NCBI GenBank assembly: GCA_004001285.1 | Contig: AP018697.1 | Coordinates: 2,666,001-2,730,000 of the forward strand | DNA: 64,000 nt | Origin: Arthrobacter sp. MN05-02 | Lineage (GTDB): Bacteria > Actinomycetota > Actinomycetes > Actinomycetales > Micrococcaceae | Reading direction: 5' to 3' | Shown here: positions 35,615-45,157 of the stretch, one piece after another | Numbering within the stretch: the stretch's first letter is position 1 | Layout: every line of letters starts with the position of its first letter | Made by a program: the position numbers and the translations under genes | Notes under the pieces: model-generated | What the model saw: the letters and a program-made list of their open reading frames with translations, nothing else | Databases searched by the model: none | What the model was told of the DNA's origin: nothing

Positions 35615-35670
35615 GGCTGGGCGCGCACCCGACGGGACTCGAGCCCGTCGTGCGCCGGATGGTCCCAGCC
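35615..35670. repeat. Nested 56-nt inverted repeat upstream of lyeJ
   Basis: Three stems stack: GGCTGGG/CCCAGCC (7 bp, outer), GCGCAC/GTGCGC (6 bp) and GACGGG/CCCGTC (6 bp), closing the loop ACTCGAG. On the minus strand it would fold in the lyeJ 5' leader, ending about 22 nt before the GTG. The inner arm looks like a tRNA T-arm, but no D- or anticodon arm exists. No U-tract follows. Confidence 0.6.
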
Positions 35671-35821
35671 TACGGGGTGCGCAGCGGCCCTCGGTCTGCC
35701 GCCGCGGCGGACCGAGGGAAGACAGTCGGGTGCGGCAACACTGGTGTGTCTAGAATCATAGGCGGGCCCGATGGCGTGCTCCCGATGCACCATCCACCTC
35801 GTCGAAGGAACCCCACCCCCC

Positions 35822-36847
35822 ATGAAGATCGGAATCCTCACCAGCGGCGGCGACTGCCCCGGACTGAACGCCGTCATCCGCGGCGCGGTGCTCAAGGGCA
35901 TCAAGGTGCACGAGCAGGAGTTCGTCGGGTTCCGCGACGGGTGGCGTGGCGTCGTCGAGGGCGACATCATCGATCTCCCCCGCCATGCGGTGAGGGGCAT
36001 CTCCAAGCAGGGCGGCACCATCCTGGGTACGTCGCGCACCAACCCCTTCGAGGGCAAGGGCGGCGCGGAGGCCATCAAGGAGAACCTGGATCGCCTCGGT
36101 ATCGACGCGATGATCGCGATCGGCGGAGAGGGTACGCTCGCCGCCGCCAAGCGCCTCACGGACCTCGGCCTCAAGATCGTCGGAGTCCCCAAGACCGTCG
36201 ACAACGACCTCGACGCCACCGACTACACCTTCGGTTTCGACACCGCCGTGCAGATCGCCACCGAGGCGATCGACCGGCTGCGCACCACGGGCGAGTCCCA
36301 CAGCCGCTGCATGATCGCCGAGGTCATGGGGCGTCACGTCGGCTGGATCGCCCTGCACGCGGGCATGGCGTCGGGCGCGCACGCCATCCTCATCCCGGAG
36401 CAGCAGACCAGCATCGAGCAGATCACCGAGTGGGTCGCGACGGCCAACGCCCGCGGACGTGCGCCCCTCGTCGTCGTCGCCGAGGGCTTCGTCCCCTCAC
36501 ACATGGAACAGGCGCACTCGGAGCGCGGCCTCGACACCTTCGGCCGCCCGCGCCTCGGCGGGATCGCCGACCAGCTCGCGCCCGAGCTCGAGGCGCGCAC
36601 GGGCATCGAGACCCGTGCCACGATCCTCGGCCACATCCAGCGCGGCGGCGTCCCGACGTCGTTCGACCGCGTCCTCGCGACCCGACTGGGCATGGCTGCC
36701 GTGGACTCCGTGAAGGACGAGCTGTGGGGGACCATGGTCTCGCTCAACGGCACGGAGATCGCCCACGTGGGCTTCGAGGCGGCGCTCGGCAACCTCAAGC
36801 GGGTTCCGCAGCACCGCTACGAAGAAGCCGCCATCCTGTTCGGCTGA
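35822..36847 (+). CDS. pfkA: 6-phosphofructokinase
   Basis: The 341-residue protein has the PFK motifs GILTSGGDCPGLNAVIRG at the start, GGEGTLAAAKRL for nucleotide binding, PKTVDNDLDATDYTFGFDTA for catalysis and MGRHVGWIALHAG. Length and the PKTVDND form match the actinobacterial group of ATP-PFKs. It phosphorylates fructose 6-phosphate in glycolysis. ATG 35822 is chosen by homology although no strong ribosome-binding site precedes it. A TAGAAT -10 at 35751-35756 is likely. Divergent from lyeJ. Confidence 0.95.
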   Translation: MKIGILTSGGDCPGLNAVIRGAVLKGIKVHEQEFVGFRDGWRGVVEGDIIDLPRHAVRGISKQGGTILGTSRTNPFEGKGGAEAIKENLDRLGIDAMIAIGGEGTLAAAKRLTDLGLKIVGVPKTVDNDLDATDYTFGFDTAVQIATEAIDRLRTTGESHSRCMIAEVMGRHVGWIALHAGMASGAHAILIPEQQTSIEQITEWVATANARGRAPLVVVAEGFVPSHMEQAHSERGLDTFGRPRLGGIADQLAPELEARTGIETRATILGHIQRGGVPTSFDRVLATRLGMAAVDSVKDELWGTMVSLNGTEIAHVGFEAALGNLKRVPQHRYEEAAILFG

Positions 36848-36852
36848 TCCCC

Positions 36853-37575
36853 ATGGAACTCGATCCGGGGACGATCGCGATCATCCAGCTCGCCTGGTCG
36901 CGGCTCCTGGGGCTCGACGACGGGGCCCTGGGCGACGGCGGCTCCGACCGCCTGTACAGCGTGGACGACGACGCCGCGGTCCTGACCTTCGTGACGCTGT
37001 TCGGCAGGGAGGTCCTCCGGGGGCCGCGATGGGCCGTCGACGCCGGACGGGATCTTCCTGCCCTGGAGCTGCGCAGCTCCTCGACCCTGCTCTCCCTCAG
37101 CCACGGGCGCGGCGGCCGCGGGCTCGGCGAGGCCCAGCTCTACTTCTGCGACGCCCTGCCGCACCTCGACGGGCCGCCCGCCGTCGTCTCCGACGAACGC
37201 GAGCTCGTCCGTTCGCTCGAGCAGCGGTGTCCGCCCGACGACGTCGCGGAGGCCGATCTCGGCGGGGTCGACCATCCGTTCGTGCTGGTCGAGGAGCGGG
37301 ACGGCACGGAGGCGGGGGGGCCCACTCCCCTGTCCGGCGCCGGGTACGACATCTGGGAGGGCATCCTGGCGCACCTCGCCGTTCTCACGCCGCCCGAGGA
37401 GCGGCGGAAGGGCTACGGCCGGCGGATCGCCGCCGTCGCGATCGAGGAGGCCATGGCCGCGGGCCTGGTGCCCCAGTGGCGTGCGAGGACGGACAACACG
37501 GCCTCGCAGCGGACGGCGCGCCGTGCGGGCTTCGCGTTCGCCGGTACGCAGACGTCGGTGCTCCTGGAGGGCTGA
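36853..37575 (+). CDS. GNAT-family N-acetyltransferase
   Basis: The 240-residue protein ends in a GNAT core: HLAVLTPPEERRKGYGRRIAAV carries the acetyl-CoA loop, followed by VPQWRARTDNTASQRTARRAGF. The N-terminal 100 residues are acidic and unlike known domains I can name. It follows pfkA by 5 nt, so they are probably co-transcribed; no functional link to glycolysis is evident. Substrate unknown. Confidence 0.78.
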   Translation: MELDPGTIAIIQLAWSRLLGLDDGALGDGGSDRLYSVDDDAAVLTFVTLFGREVLRGPRWAVDAGRDLPALELRSSSTLLSLSHGRGGRGLGEAQLYFCDALPHLDGPPAVVSDERELVRSLEQRCPPDDVAEADLGGVDHPFVLVEERDGTEAGGPTPLSGAGYDIWEGILAHLAVLTPPEERRKGYGRRIAAVAIEEAMAAGLVPQWRARTDNTASQRTARRAGFAFAGTQTSVLLEG

Positions 37576-37636
37576 GGACTGGTGCTGGGGGTGACGTGCC
37601 GGTGCCGCACGCGCCCTGCGCGGACGGGAGCCGGAA

Positions 37637-38062
37637 TCAGCCGAACAGCTCGACGACGTCAGCCCGCCCGAACATCTCCGCGGCGGCACGGGCGGAGGGT
37701 GTCCCGGCATCGGGGTCCGCACCCGCCGCGAGGAGGAGCCGGACCACCTCGCTGTGCCCCTTGAAGACCGCGCCCGCGAGGGGTGTCTGTCCGCGGTCGT
37801 TGGCCTGGTCGGCGTCGGCGCCGCGGCCGAGGAGGTCGCGCACGAGGGCGGGATGCCCGTTGTAGGCGGCGAGCATGAGGAGGCTGTCGCCCGCGGTGTT
37901 GGTCAGGGTGAAGGGCACACCGGCGTCGAGGTACCTCACCAGGGTGGCGCCGTCACCGTGGCGGGCGGCGTCGAACAATGCGTGGGCCAGGGCGATCGCA
38001 GCGGCGGCACCGTCGTCGTTCGCGGCCGCGCCCGCAGGAGCGCCGCCCTCATCGCTGCTCAT
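37637..38062 (-). CDS. Small ankyrin-repeat protein
   Basis: The 141-residue protein has about three ankyrin repeats from residue 30 on, with typical turns: NTAGDSLLMLAAYNGHPALV, NDRGQTPLAGAVFKGHSEVV, and the helix pairs LVRDLLGRGADADQ and VVRLLLAAGADPDA. The N-terminus is Ala/Gly-rich. Such small cytosolic proteins usually bind a partner protein. ATG 38062 overlaps the ygfZ stop by 4 nt, so it is translated with ygfZ. Confidence 0.85.
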   Translation of the reverse strand: MSSDEGGAPAGAAANDDGAAAAIALAHALFDAARHGDGATLVRYLDAGVPFTLTNTAGDSLLMLAAYNGHPALVRDLLGRGADADQANDRGQTPLAGAVFKGHSEVVRLLLAAGADPDAGTPSARAAAEMFGRADVVELFG

Positions 38063-39147
38063 CGCGGCGCTCTCAGGAAGCCGGTCGCACGTCCGACGAC
38101 CTGCCCGGCGTCAGGTGCGACGATGACTTCCTGCGCGGCGGCATAGGCCTCCTCGCCGTCCTGCACCAGGAGGTCCGCCGAGGCATCGACCGATCGCTTG
38201 AGCACGGCCAGGGCGATCGGGCCCATCTCGTAGTGGTGGCCCACGGAGGTCACCCGGCCGACCGTGCGGCCCTCGCTCAGCACGGCGCTGCCGGGCGCCG
38301 GGAGCGTGTGCTGGCTGCCGTCGAGGTGCAGGAACGTCAGGCGGCGCGGCGGGTGCCCGAGGTTGTGGACGCGCGCCACGGTCTCCTGGCCCTTGTAGCA
38401 GCCCTTCGCGAGGTGCACCGCCGTGCGCATGAGGTCGAGTTCGTGCGGGATCGTCTTCTCGTCCGTCTCGAAGCCGGGCCGGGGCCGCCATGCGGCGATG
38501 CGCAGCGCCTCGGCCGCGAGCGACCCTGCCAGATCGAGGCCCGTGGCGGCCACGACCTCCTCGAGGCGCTCGCGTGGCACCAGGTATTCGAACCAGGGCC
38601 GTTCCCGCCCGGGGTGCTCGGTGTCGGCGATGGCCGAGTAGGCATAGCCGCCGGCGCCGATGGCCGGCCAGGGGTCCTCCCAGCCGACGACGCCGTCCCC
38701 CAGTTCGGGCAGCGCCCGGCTCGCGCCGAGGACCGCCCAGGCATCGGTGGCGTCGCCGACCTCGACACGGAGCATGAACTTCATGCGCTCCAGCCAGGCC
38801 GCGAGCGGCGCGGCTTCCCCGCCCTCGGTGATGAGCCAGGTGGTGGCGCCGTCGTCCACCACGTGCGCCGAGTACTCGATGCGCCCCTGCACGGTCAGGA
38901 GGAGGGTCTCGGAACTCCGGCCGGGCTGGAGGCCGAGGAGCAGCTGGGAGGACAGCGTGTTGAGCCAGCTGAGCCGGTCCGGACCGGAGACCGTGACCAC
39001 GCCCCGGTGGGAGAGGTCGACGACGGCCCCGCCGTCGGCGAGGGACCGCTGCTCGCGGAAGGGGTCGCCGTAGTGGGCCGGGACGCCGGCGTCCGCACCG
39101 CCGCCTTCGACGGCGCCGCGACGGCTCAGGAGAGGGCTGGAGGTCAT
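38059..39147 (-). CDS. ygfZ: Folate-binding YgfZ/GcvT-like protein, iron-sulfur cluster repair
   Basis: The 362-residue protein has the YgfZ signature KGCYKGQE (about residue 260) with the reactive Cys, and the GcvT-type fold with SWLNTLSSQLLL near the N-terminus. YgfZ uses tetrahydrofolate to help maintain Fe-S enzymes such as MiaB. ATG 39147 (MTSSPLLSR) is preferred; TTATAC lies just upstream and may be a -10 for a nearly leaderless transcript. Operon with the ankyrin gene. Confidence 0.9.
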   Translation of the reverse strand: MTSSPLLSRRGAVEGGGADAGVPAHYGDPFREQRSLADGGAVVDLSHRGVVTVSGPDRLSWLNTLSSQLLLGLQPGRSSETLLLTVQGRIEYSAHVVDDGATTWLITEGGEAAPLAAWLERMKFMLRVEVGDATDAWAVLGASRALPELGDGVVGWEDPWPAIGAGGYAYSAIADTEHPGRERPWFEYLVPRERLEEVVAATGLDLAGSLAAEALRIAAWRPRPGFETDEKTIPHELDLMRTAVHLAKGCYKGQETVARVHNLGHPPRRLTFLHLDGSQHTLPAPGSAVLSEGRTVGRVTSVGHHYEMGPIALAVLKRSVDASADLLVQDGEEAYAAAQEVIVAPDAGQVVGRATGFLRAPR

Positions 39148-39238
39148 GACGGTATAACGCCTTCCGAGCGGGACTATTCCTGATGGGCGCCCCCGGGGCA
39201 TGCCGGGCTGCTGCTCCGGCGGGACGGGGTCCGTGCCG

Positions 39239-39838
39239 TCAGGAGGCTTTCTTGAGGATGGCCGAGGCGTGTGCCTCCAGGGAGTTGCCGTCCGCCGCGA
39301 CGTCCCACCGCCAGTAGAGGTTGCCCTCCACCAGGCCGAACAGGCGCGTGGCGGCGGTGTACTCCTTGGAGTGCTGCCCCCGCATCACGAGGTCCGTGCT
39401 GAGCTGGATCTGGGGTCCCTTGATGCTGCCGTAGTACAGCTCGGCGATACCGCCCGGGTGGACGATCGTCGCCGTGATGTCGAACCCGCCGGCGTCGTTG
39501 CGGAACTGCTCCACCTCGTCGGCCGTCTTCAGGGCCGGGACGATGTCCGCGGGGCTCAGGCCGGGCCCGACGTCGGCGTCGTTCAGCTTGCGGTCGAGGG
39601 CCCAGAACCCGGTCTCCACGGACAGCGGGCGGAGCTGCGAGCCCTGCTCGTCGATGAGCCACGATTCCGCGCTGTACTGCAGGTACGGCAGGCCGTTCTG
39701 CGAGAACACGACGCGCTGGGAGAAGCGCTCCGAATCCGCGGTACCCTCGCCGAGCATCCCCGTCCCCTCCCAGGTTCCGAGGAGCCACGACAGCGGGACC
39801 AGCTCGGGCGTCAGGTCGGTGGGCAGATCAATCGACAT
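39239..39838 (-). CDS. Nitrobindin-like heme-binding (FABP-type beta-barrel) protein
   Basis: The 199-residue protein has the N-terminal LLGTWEGTGMLG motif (residues 19-30) and the beta-barrel pattern of the nitrobindin/DUF1794 family, which binds heme and may process peroxynitrite. The His ligand usually lies near the C-terminus; the match there is not clear to me, so heme binding is inferred from the family only. The gene lies next to ygfZ, a common neighbour in actinobacteria. Confidence 0.8.
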   Translation of the reverse strand: MSIDLPTDLTPELVPLSWLLGTWEGTGMLGEGTADSERFSQRVVFSQNGLPYLQYSAESWLIDEQGSQLRPLSVETGFWALDRKLNDADVGPGLSPADIVPALKTADEVEQFRNDAGGFDITATIVHPGGIAELYYGSIKGPQIQLSTDLVMRGQHSKEYTAATRLFGLVEGNLYWRWDVAADGNSLEAHASAILKKAS

Positions 39839-39858
39839 GGGGCCTCCGGGTCGGTCGG

Positions 39859-39972
39859 CTACTTCTGGCCCTTGTACAGGCGGGTGATGACGAGGGCCGC
39901 GAAACCGGCCATGCCGAGACCGGCGACGACCAGCAGCGAGATGAAGAAGATTTCAAGGGCGAGAATGGACAT
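39859..39972 (-). CDS. Small single-helix membrane protein
   Basis: A 37-residue ORF starts at ATG 39972 with an AGGATGGGAG site upstream and reads MSILALEIFFISLL, a helix through residue 30, then the basic end ITRLYKGQK. It sits 20 nt upstream of the nitrobindin-like gene on the same strand. No family is recognised. The clear start site, membrane helix and basic tail make it a better candidate than a random ORF. Confidence 0.6.
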   Translation of the reverse strand: MSILALEIFFISLLVVAGLGMAGFAALVITRLYKGQK

Positions 39973-40035
39973 GCTCCCATCCTAACGCCCGCTCCGGACG
40001 GGACGGGACCGGCGGGAAGTGCGCTCCCGTCTCGC

Positions 40036-40788
40036 TCAGGACAGGAAGAGCTTGTCGAGGAAGTAGACCACCGAGCCGATCGCGAGCACGGGGGTGACGC
40101 CCGCAGCGATGGCCGCGACCAGGTCGAGCGGTGCGTCACGTGCCACCAGAAGCCGGCGCGTGGCGGCGATGACGGCGCCGCAGGCGAGTCCCACCACACC
40201 GGCGGCGAGCGCGGGGACATCGGTGAACAGGAGGGTGCCGAGGGGGCCTGCGAGCGCGGCGAGGACGACGGCGGCGGGCGCCACGAGCCGGTCCGGCAGG
40301 GGCAGGAGGGCGACGGCGATCGCGACGAGGATGCTGACCCCGGTCACGAGCGTCATGCCGGAGTCGGCCGCGTTGGCCGCGAGGCGGTCGGCCGCCACCC
40401 ACCCGGCCCCCATCCCCACGGCGATGACGCCCGAGCTCGCGCCGAGGGTGGATTCCAGGCGAAGGCTCTGGCCGGTCCCGCGGACCAGCTGGATCATGAA
40501 GACCGCTCCGACCCCGAGGGCCACCGCGGCAGGGAACCAGGCCAGGAAGGACGGTCCCGGCACCGTGGCCGCGAGGATCACCGCGAGCAGGGCGCTCAGC
40601 CCGATGGCTGCTGACTGGCTCTTCCTGGCCGGGACGCGGAGCACGTACGGCCAGCCGATCGCGGCCAGGACGCAGGCTGCTGCGACGGCGACCGCGAGTA
40701 CCGGAAGGGCGATGTACGAGGACGCGACGATGATCCCTGTGGCCGCGGCTGCGGTACCGGCCGCTGCGGCCACGCTCGTCCTCTTCAT
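40036..40788 (-). CDS. Integral membrane protein of unknown function
   Basis: The 250-residue protein has about seven to eight hydrophobic helices and a short basic loop (VPARKSQS near residue 55). Ala, Val, Leu and Gly make up most of it. I do not recognise the family; uncharacterised permease-like proteins of this size are common in actinobacteria. It stands alone, divergent from the glnR-like gene. Confidence 0.6.
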   Translation of the reverse strand: MKRTSVAAAAGTAAAATGIIVASSYIALPVLAVAVAAACVLAAIGWPYVLRVPARKSQSAAIGLSALLAVILAATVPGPSFLAWFPAAVALGVGAVFMIQLVRGTGQSLRLESTLGASSGVIAVGMGAGWVAADRLAANAADSGMTLVTGVSILVAIAVALLPLPDRLVAPAAVVLAALAGPLGTLLFTDVPALAAGVVGLACGAVIAATRRLLVARDAPLDLVAAIAAGVTPVLAIGSVVYFLDKLFLS

Positions 40789-40879
40789 CCCAGCAATACT
40801 GCCCTACCGGTCCTTCCGGTGGGAAAACCGGGACCACGCGGGGCAGGGGTCCACGTGCGCCCGATCACAGGGTGGCGGC

Positions 40880-40885
40880 TATACT
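40880..40885 (+). promoter_or_regulatory. Candidate -10 element of the glnR-like gene
   Basis: TATACT matches five of six consensus positions and lies about 90 nt upstream of the ATG at 40974. No good -35 stands at the right distance, which is usual for regulated promoters. Confidence 0.4.
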
Positions 40886-40973
40886 TGTCGAAATCTCTAC
40901 CGCCTCGGTTCCGGATCCCTGCACCGGTGGCGCCGTTGCCCGATGATGCGCATTCCCGACCCGTGGAGGACCT

Positions 40974-41681
40974 ATGCCGCACATCCTGATGCTCACGAAC
41001 ACCACCGGATCGTCCGTCGACATCCTGCCGGCGCTCGAACTGCTCAACCACAAGGTGCACATCCTCGCGGCCGAGCCCACCGCACTCCTCGAGACCGAGC
41101 CGTGCGACGTCGTCCTGGTCGATGCGCGCAAGGACCTGGTGGGAGCCCGCTCGCTCACCCAGCTGCTGAAGGCCACAGGCCTGAGCGCACCCCTCGTCCT
41201 CGTCCTCACGGAGGGCGGCATGGCCGCGGTGGCCGCGAACTGGCTGGCCGACGACGTCGTCCTGGACTCGGCCGGCCCCGCCGAGGTGGAGGCGCGCCTG
41301 CGCCTCGTGATCGCGCGGTCGACGGCGGCGAGCGAGGAGACCAGCACCGAGATCCATGCGTCCGGTGTCGTGATCGACGAGGCGAGCTACACGGCGCGGG
41401 TCGGCGGCGAGCCGCTGAACCTGACGTACAAGGAGTTCGAGCTCCTGAAGTACCTGGCGCAGCACCCGGGCCGGGTCTTCACACGGGACCAGCTCCTCCA
41501 CGAGGTGTGGGGCTACGACTACTACGGGGGCACGCGCACCGTCGACGTCCACGTGCGGCGTCTGCGGGCAAAGCTGGGATCGGATCACGAGCAGCTGATC
41601 GGGACGGTCCGGAACGTCGGCTACCGCTTCACGCTGACCCGGCTCCCGGAGGACCGCAGCACGGTCAACCAGGACGCCTGA
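40974..41681 (+). CDS. glnR: Orphan OmpR/PhoB-type regulator, GlnR-like
   Basis: The 235-residue protein has a receiver-like N-domain (residues 1-115) and a winged-helix C-domain ([22 protein letters not shown], then [23 protein letters not shown]). The receiver has Asp50 and Arg52 (VLVDARKDL) but lacks the acidic pocket for phosphorylation; in GlnR proteins these residues hold a phosphorylation-independent dimer. GlnR controls nitrogen assimilation genes. No kinase gene lies nearby. A position upstream of mshD and ppk1 is known from Streptomyces and Arthrobacter relatives. A strong terminator follows. Confidence 0.85.
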   Translation: MPHILMLTNTTGSSVDILPALELLNHKVHILAAEPTALLETEPCDVVLVDARKDLVGARSLTQLLKATGLSAPLVLVLTEGGMAAVAANWLADDVVLDSAGPAEVEARLRLVIARSTAASEETSTEIHASGVVIDEASYTARVGGEPLNLTYKEFELLKYLAQHPGRVFTRDQLLHEVWGYDYYGGTRTVDVHVRRLRAKLGSDHEQLIGTVRNVGYRFTLTRLPEDRSTVNQDA

Positions 41682-41685
41682 GACG

Positions 41686-41724
41686 GCAGAAGCCCCCTCC
41701 ACCGCGGGTGGAGGGGGCTTCTGC
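41686..41724 (+). terminator. Strong intrinsic terminator after the glnR-like gene
   Basis: Two perfect 18-nt arms (gcagaagccccctccacc, 41686-41703, and its complement, 41707-41724) close a 3-nt loop, 4 nt after the stop. It is the longest perfect hairpin I found in the window. It separates the regulator from mshD. Confidence 0.88.
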
Positions 41725-41868
41725 TTATCCGGGACAGGACCGGATCCTGGTGGAGGACATACGGGTCGAACGTATCGCGGGCACCCCACTGGTGCATCCC
41801 CCTCGAGCAGTTCCCGACACTACCGCACCTGCGCCCGGTCGACCAAAACGGCCGCGGGGAGCGGGGAC

Positions 41869-41874
41869 TAGGCT
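41869..41874 (+). promoter_or_regulatory. Candidate leaderless promoter of mshD (-10)
   Basis: TAGGCT is followed by exactly 6 nt (GGGCGC) and then the ATG at 41881. No ribosome-binding site stands in front of the ATG, which supports a leaderless mRNA. The -35 is not clear. Confidence 0.45.
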
Positions 41875-41880
41875 GGGCGC

Positions 41881-42855
41881 ATGACCGCCGCGCAGCACGC
41901 CCCCACCTGGTCCGTCGACAGGATCGCCGGCGCCCCGGCGGCCCCGCTCCTCGAGGAGATACGCCGCCTCGCGGCTGCCGCCGTCGAGGCCGACGGCAAC
42001 CGGCCGCTGTCCGAGCAGACCCTGGTGACCCTGCGCGCGCAGGACGACGCCGAAGACCGGCTGCTCGTGTTCACAGCACGGACGTCCGGCCAGGACGACA
42101 GCGAGCTCGCCGGTGTCGCCGTCGTCCACCGGAGCACGGACGACGGCGCGGTCCTCGAACTCGTCGTCGGGCCCGACTGCCGTGGCGAGGGCGCCGGGAC
42201 CGCCCTCATCGAGGCGGTCCTCGCGGAGGACCTCGAGGGCCTCCGCGGCTGGTCGCACGGCAACCACTCGGCGGCAGCAGACCTCGCAAGCCGGTTCGGC
42301 TTCGCGCCCGTGCGGGAACTGTGGCGCATGCGCCTGACGCGTGCCGCGGTCGAGGAGTCGGTCCCCGACCTGGTGCTCCCCGAGGGGGTCGTGCTGCGAT
42401 CCTTCGTCCGCGGGCAGGACGAGGAGGCCTGGCTCACCGCCAACGCCGCCGCGTTCGCCCATCATCCCGAGCAGGGGTCGATGACCAGGGCCGACCTCGA
42501 GGCGCGGATCGCCGAGGACTGGTTCGACGCCGAGGGTTTCCTCCTCGCGGTGCGCGAGGCCGATGGCGCCCTGCTCGGCTTCCACTGGACCAAGGTGCAT
42601 CCGGGCGTCGGTGCACATCCGCCCATGGGCGAGGTGTACGTGGTCGGGGTGGCACCGGAGGCCCAGGGCATGGGCCTCGGCAAGGCGCTCACGATCGCCG
42701 GCATCGAGCACCTCCACGGCAAGGGCCTGCAGGCCATCATGCTGTACGTCGACGGCGACAACGCCGCGGCCGTCGCGCTCTACCGGAAGCTCGGTTTCAC
42801 GCGCTGGGACGTGGACGTCATGTACGCGGAAAAGACGCCGCGACCCACCTTGTAA
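41881..42855 (+). CDS. mshD: Mycothiol synthase
   Basis: The 324-residue double-GNAT protein carries the MshD pattern: an N-terminal GNAT half with the acetyl-CoA loop [14 protein letters not shown], and a C-terminal half with [32 protein letters not shown] and [20 protein letters not shown]. MshD acetylates Cys-GlcN-Ins to mycothiol, the main thiol of actinobacteria, so the gene is a marker for the phylum. The likely transcript is leaderless. It is followed by ppk1 after 79 nt. Confidence 0.93.
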   Translation: MTAAQHAPTWSVDRIAGAPAAPLLEEIRRLAAAAVEADGNRPLSEQTLVTLRAQDDAEDRLLVFTARTSGQDDSELAGVAVVHRSTDDGAVLELVVGPDCRGEGAGTALIEAVLAEDLEGLRGWSHGNHSAAADLASRFGFAPVRELWRMRLTRAAVEESVPDLVLPEGVVLRSFVRGQDEEAWLTANAAAFAHHPEQGSMTRADLEARIAEDWFDAEGFLLAVREADGALLGFHWTKVHPGVGAHPPMGEVYVVGVAPEAQGMGLGKALTIAGIEHLHGKGLQAIMLYVDGDNAAAVALYRKLGFTRWDVDVMYAEKTPRPTL

Positions 42856-42934
42856 GGTTATTTTCGAGGCGTGCCCCGGCCGGTCAGGGCGGGGCACCAG
42901 CCACATCACGCCCGCCCACGCTGCAGGAGACGCA

Positions 42935-45157
42935 ATGGATTCAGAGACAAGACGCCGGGGAGCGTCGCTGTACGGGTCTTCCGAGACGGCTCCGGCCCGG
43001 GCCACGCAGGACCGCATCGACATCCCGGACTTCGCCCCCAGCCTCCTGCCGTCCGGCGACATCCGGCCCGACCGTTTCCTGGACCGTGAGATCAGCTGGC
43101 TCGACTTCAACGCGCGTGTCCTCGAACTCGCGGAGGATCCCGAACTCTTCCTCCTCGAGCGCGTCAACTTCCTGTCCATTTTTGCGTCCAACCTGGACGA
43201 GTTCTTCATGGTGCGCGTCGCCGGCCTGAAGCGGCGTATCGCCACGGGCCTCGCGGTGCCGTCGGCCGCCGGGCTCAGCCCGATCGAACAGCTCGAGAAG
43301 ATCATGCAGGACGGCTACCAGCTGCAGCAGCGCCACGCAGCCGTCTTCGCCGAGCAGATCCGCCCTGCCCTCGCGCAGGAGCAGATCCACCTCACCACGT
43401 GGGAGGAGCTCGACGACGCCGCGCGGGCCGAGCTCCACAAGATCTTCGCCGAGAAGGTCTTCCCGATCCTCACGCCGCTCGCCGTGGACCCTGCGCACCC
43501 CTTCCCGTACATCTCGGGCCTCTCCCTGAACCTCGCCGTGGTGGTGCGCAACCCCATCAGCGAGAAGGAGCTCTTCGCGCGCGTGAAGGTTCCCGACCAG
43601 CTGCCGCGCCTGATGTCGGTCGACGGCCCCCGCGCCGGCAATGTCGCCGGCCGGATCGCGCGCTTCATCCCGCTCGAGGAAGTCATCGCCGTCCACCTGG
43701 ACCAGCTCTTCCCGGGCATGGAGGTCCTGGAGCACCATCTGTTCCGCGTCACCCGGAACGAGGACCTCGAGGTCGAGGAGGACGACGCCGAGAACCTCCT
43801 GCAGGCCCTCGAGAAGGAGCTGCTGCGTCGCCGCTTCGGCCCTCCCGTGCGCCTGGAGGTGACCACGGACATCAACCCGAGCATCCGGGCGCTCCTGTCC
43901 CGTGAGCTCGGCGTGGAGGACGACGAGGTCTACAACCTCCCCGCCCCCCTGGACCTGCGCGGGCTCAGCGTGATCGCCGGCATCGATCGTGGGGACCTGC
44001 ACTACCCCAAGCACGTCCCGCACACGAGCCGCTACCTGAACGAGAGTGAGACGTCGAAGGCGGCGAACGTGTTCGCCGCGATGCGCCGCCGGGACATCCT
44101 GCTGCACCACCCCTACGACTCGTTCTCGACCTCGGTGCAGGCCTTTCTCGAACAGGCGGCCGCCGACCCCAAGGTGCAGGCCATCAAGCAGACCCTGTAC
44201 CGAACCTCGGGCGACTCCCCCATCGTCGACGCCCTGATCGACGCGGCGGAGGCCGGCAAGCAGGTACTCGCCCTCGTGGAGATCAAGGCCCGCTTCGACG
44301 AGCAGGCCAACATCTCGTGGGCGCGAAAGCTCGAGCAGGCCGGCGTGCACGTGGTCTACGGCATCGTGGGCCTCAAGACGCACTGCAAGCTCTCGCTCGT
44401 GGTGCGTCAGGAGATCGACGGCCTGCGCCGCTACTGCCACATCGGCACGGGCAACTACCATCCCCGCACCGCCCGCTACTACGAGGATCTCGGGCTCCTC
44501 ACGGCCAACGACCAGGTGGGACAGGACCTGTCGCGCCTGTTCAACCAGCTCTCGGGCTACGCGCCGAAGTCCACGTTCAAGCGCCTCCTCGTGGCTCCGC
44601 GCTCGGTCCGCTCGGGGCTGATCGACCGCATCGAGCGGGAGATCGCGAACAAGCAGGCGGGTCTCGCGGCGCGCGTGGTCATCAAGGTCAACTCGATGGT
44701 CGACGAGGCGATCATCGACTCCCTGTACCGGGCGTCGCAGGCAGGCGTGCAGGTCGACGTGATCGTCCGCGGCATCTGCTCGGTGCGTCCCGGTGTCCCG
44801 GGCCTGAGCGAGAACGTGACCGTGCGCTCCGTGCTCGGTCGCTTCCTGGAGCACTCGCGCGTGTTCGCCTTCGCGAACGGCGGCGAACCGGCGGTCTTCA
44901 TCGGCTCCGCGGACATGATGCACCGCAACCTGGACCGTCGTGTCGAGGCCCTCGTGCAGCTCAGCGCGCCGGAGGACATCTCCTACCTGATGAACCTCAT
45001 GGACCGCTACATGAACCCGGCCGTGTCCAGCTGGCACCTCGACGAGACCGGCTGCTGGACGCGCCACCACAAGGACGACGACGGTGCACCCCTCGAGGAC
45101 ATCCAGTCCTGGCTTCTCGCGTCGCGGGCCCGCCAACGGGCGGTGTCACGCCGCTGA
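42935..45157 (+). CDS. ppk1: Polyphosphate kinase 1
   Basis: The 740-residue protein has the PPK1 features: [20 protein letters not shown] near residue 48, [18 protein letters not shown] in the middle, the [15 protein letters not shown] segment and the phospho-accepting His in [14 protein letters not shown], then the end [23 protein letters not shown]1 makes polyphosphate from ATP. ATG 42935 follows a GGAGA site. The stop overlaps the start of the mutT1-like gene (TGATG), the same order as in mycobacteria (ppk, mutT1). Confidence 0.95.
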   Translation: MDSETRRRGASLYGSSETAPARATQDRIDIPDFAPSLLPSGDIRPDRFLDREISWLDFNARVLELAEDPELFLLERVNFLSIFASNLDEFFMVRVAGLKRRIATGLAVPSAAGLSPIEQLEKIMQDGYQLQQRHAAVFAEQIRPALAQEQIHLTTWEELDDAARAELHKIFAEKVFPILTPLAVDPAHPFPYISGLSLNLAVVVRNPISEKELFARVKVPDQLPRLMSVDGPRAGNVAGRIARFIPLEEVIAVHLDQLFPGMEVLEHHLFRVTRNEDLEVEEDDAENLLQALEKELLRRRFGPPVRLEVTTDINPSIRALLSRELGVEDDEVYNLPAPLDLRGLSVIAGIDRGDLHYPKHVPHTSRYLNESETSKAANVFAAMRRRDILLHHPYDSFSTSVQAFLEQAAADPKVQAIKQTLYRTSGDSPIVDALIDAAEAGKQVLALVEIKARFDEQANISWARKLEQAGVHVVYGIVGLKTHCKLSLVVRQEIDGLRRYCHIGTGNYHPRTARYYEDLGLLTANDQVGQDLSRLFNQLSGYAPKSTFKRLLVAPRSVRSGLIDRIEREIANKQAGLAARVVIKVNSMVDEAIIDSLYRASQAGVQVDVIVRGICSVRPGVPGLSENVTVRSVLGRFLEHSRVFAFANGGEPAVFIGSADMMHRNLDRRVEALVQLSAPEDISYLMNLMDRYMNPAVSSWHLDETGCWTRHHKDDDGAPLEDIQSWLLASRARQRAVSRR

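Noticed and set aside
35631..35649. T-arm-like sequence, possible tRNA gene or attachment site
   Set aside because: No D-arm or anticodon arm can be drawn around it, the acceptor position does not fit, and no integrase or duplicated end was found. The longer nested stem explains it better.
42941..45136. A 731-residue minus-strand frame opposite ppk1
   Set aside because: Same composition effect; the plus strand encodes an intact PPK1.
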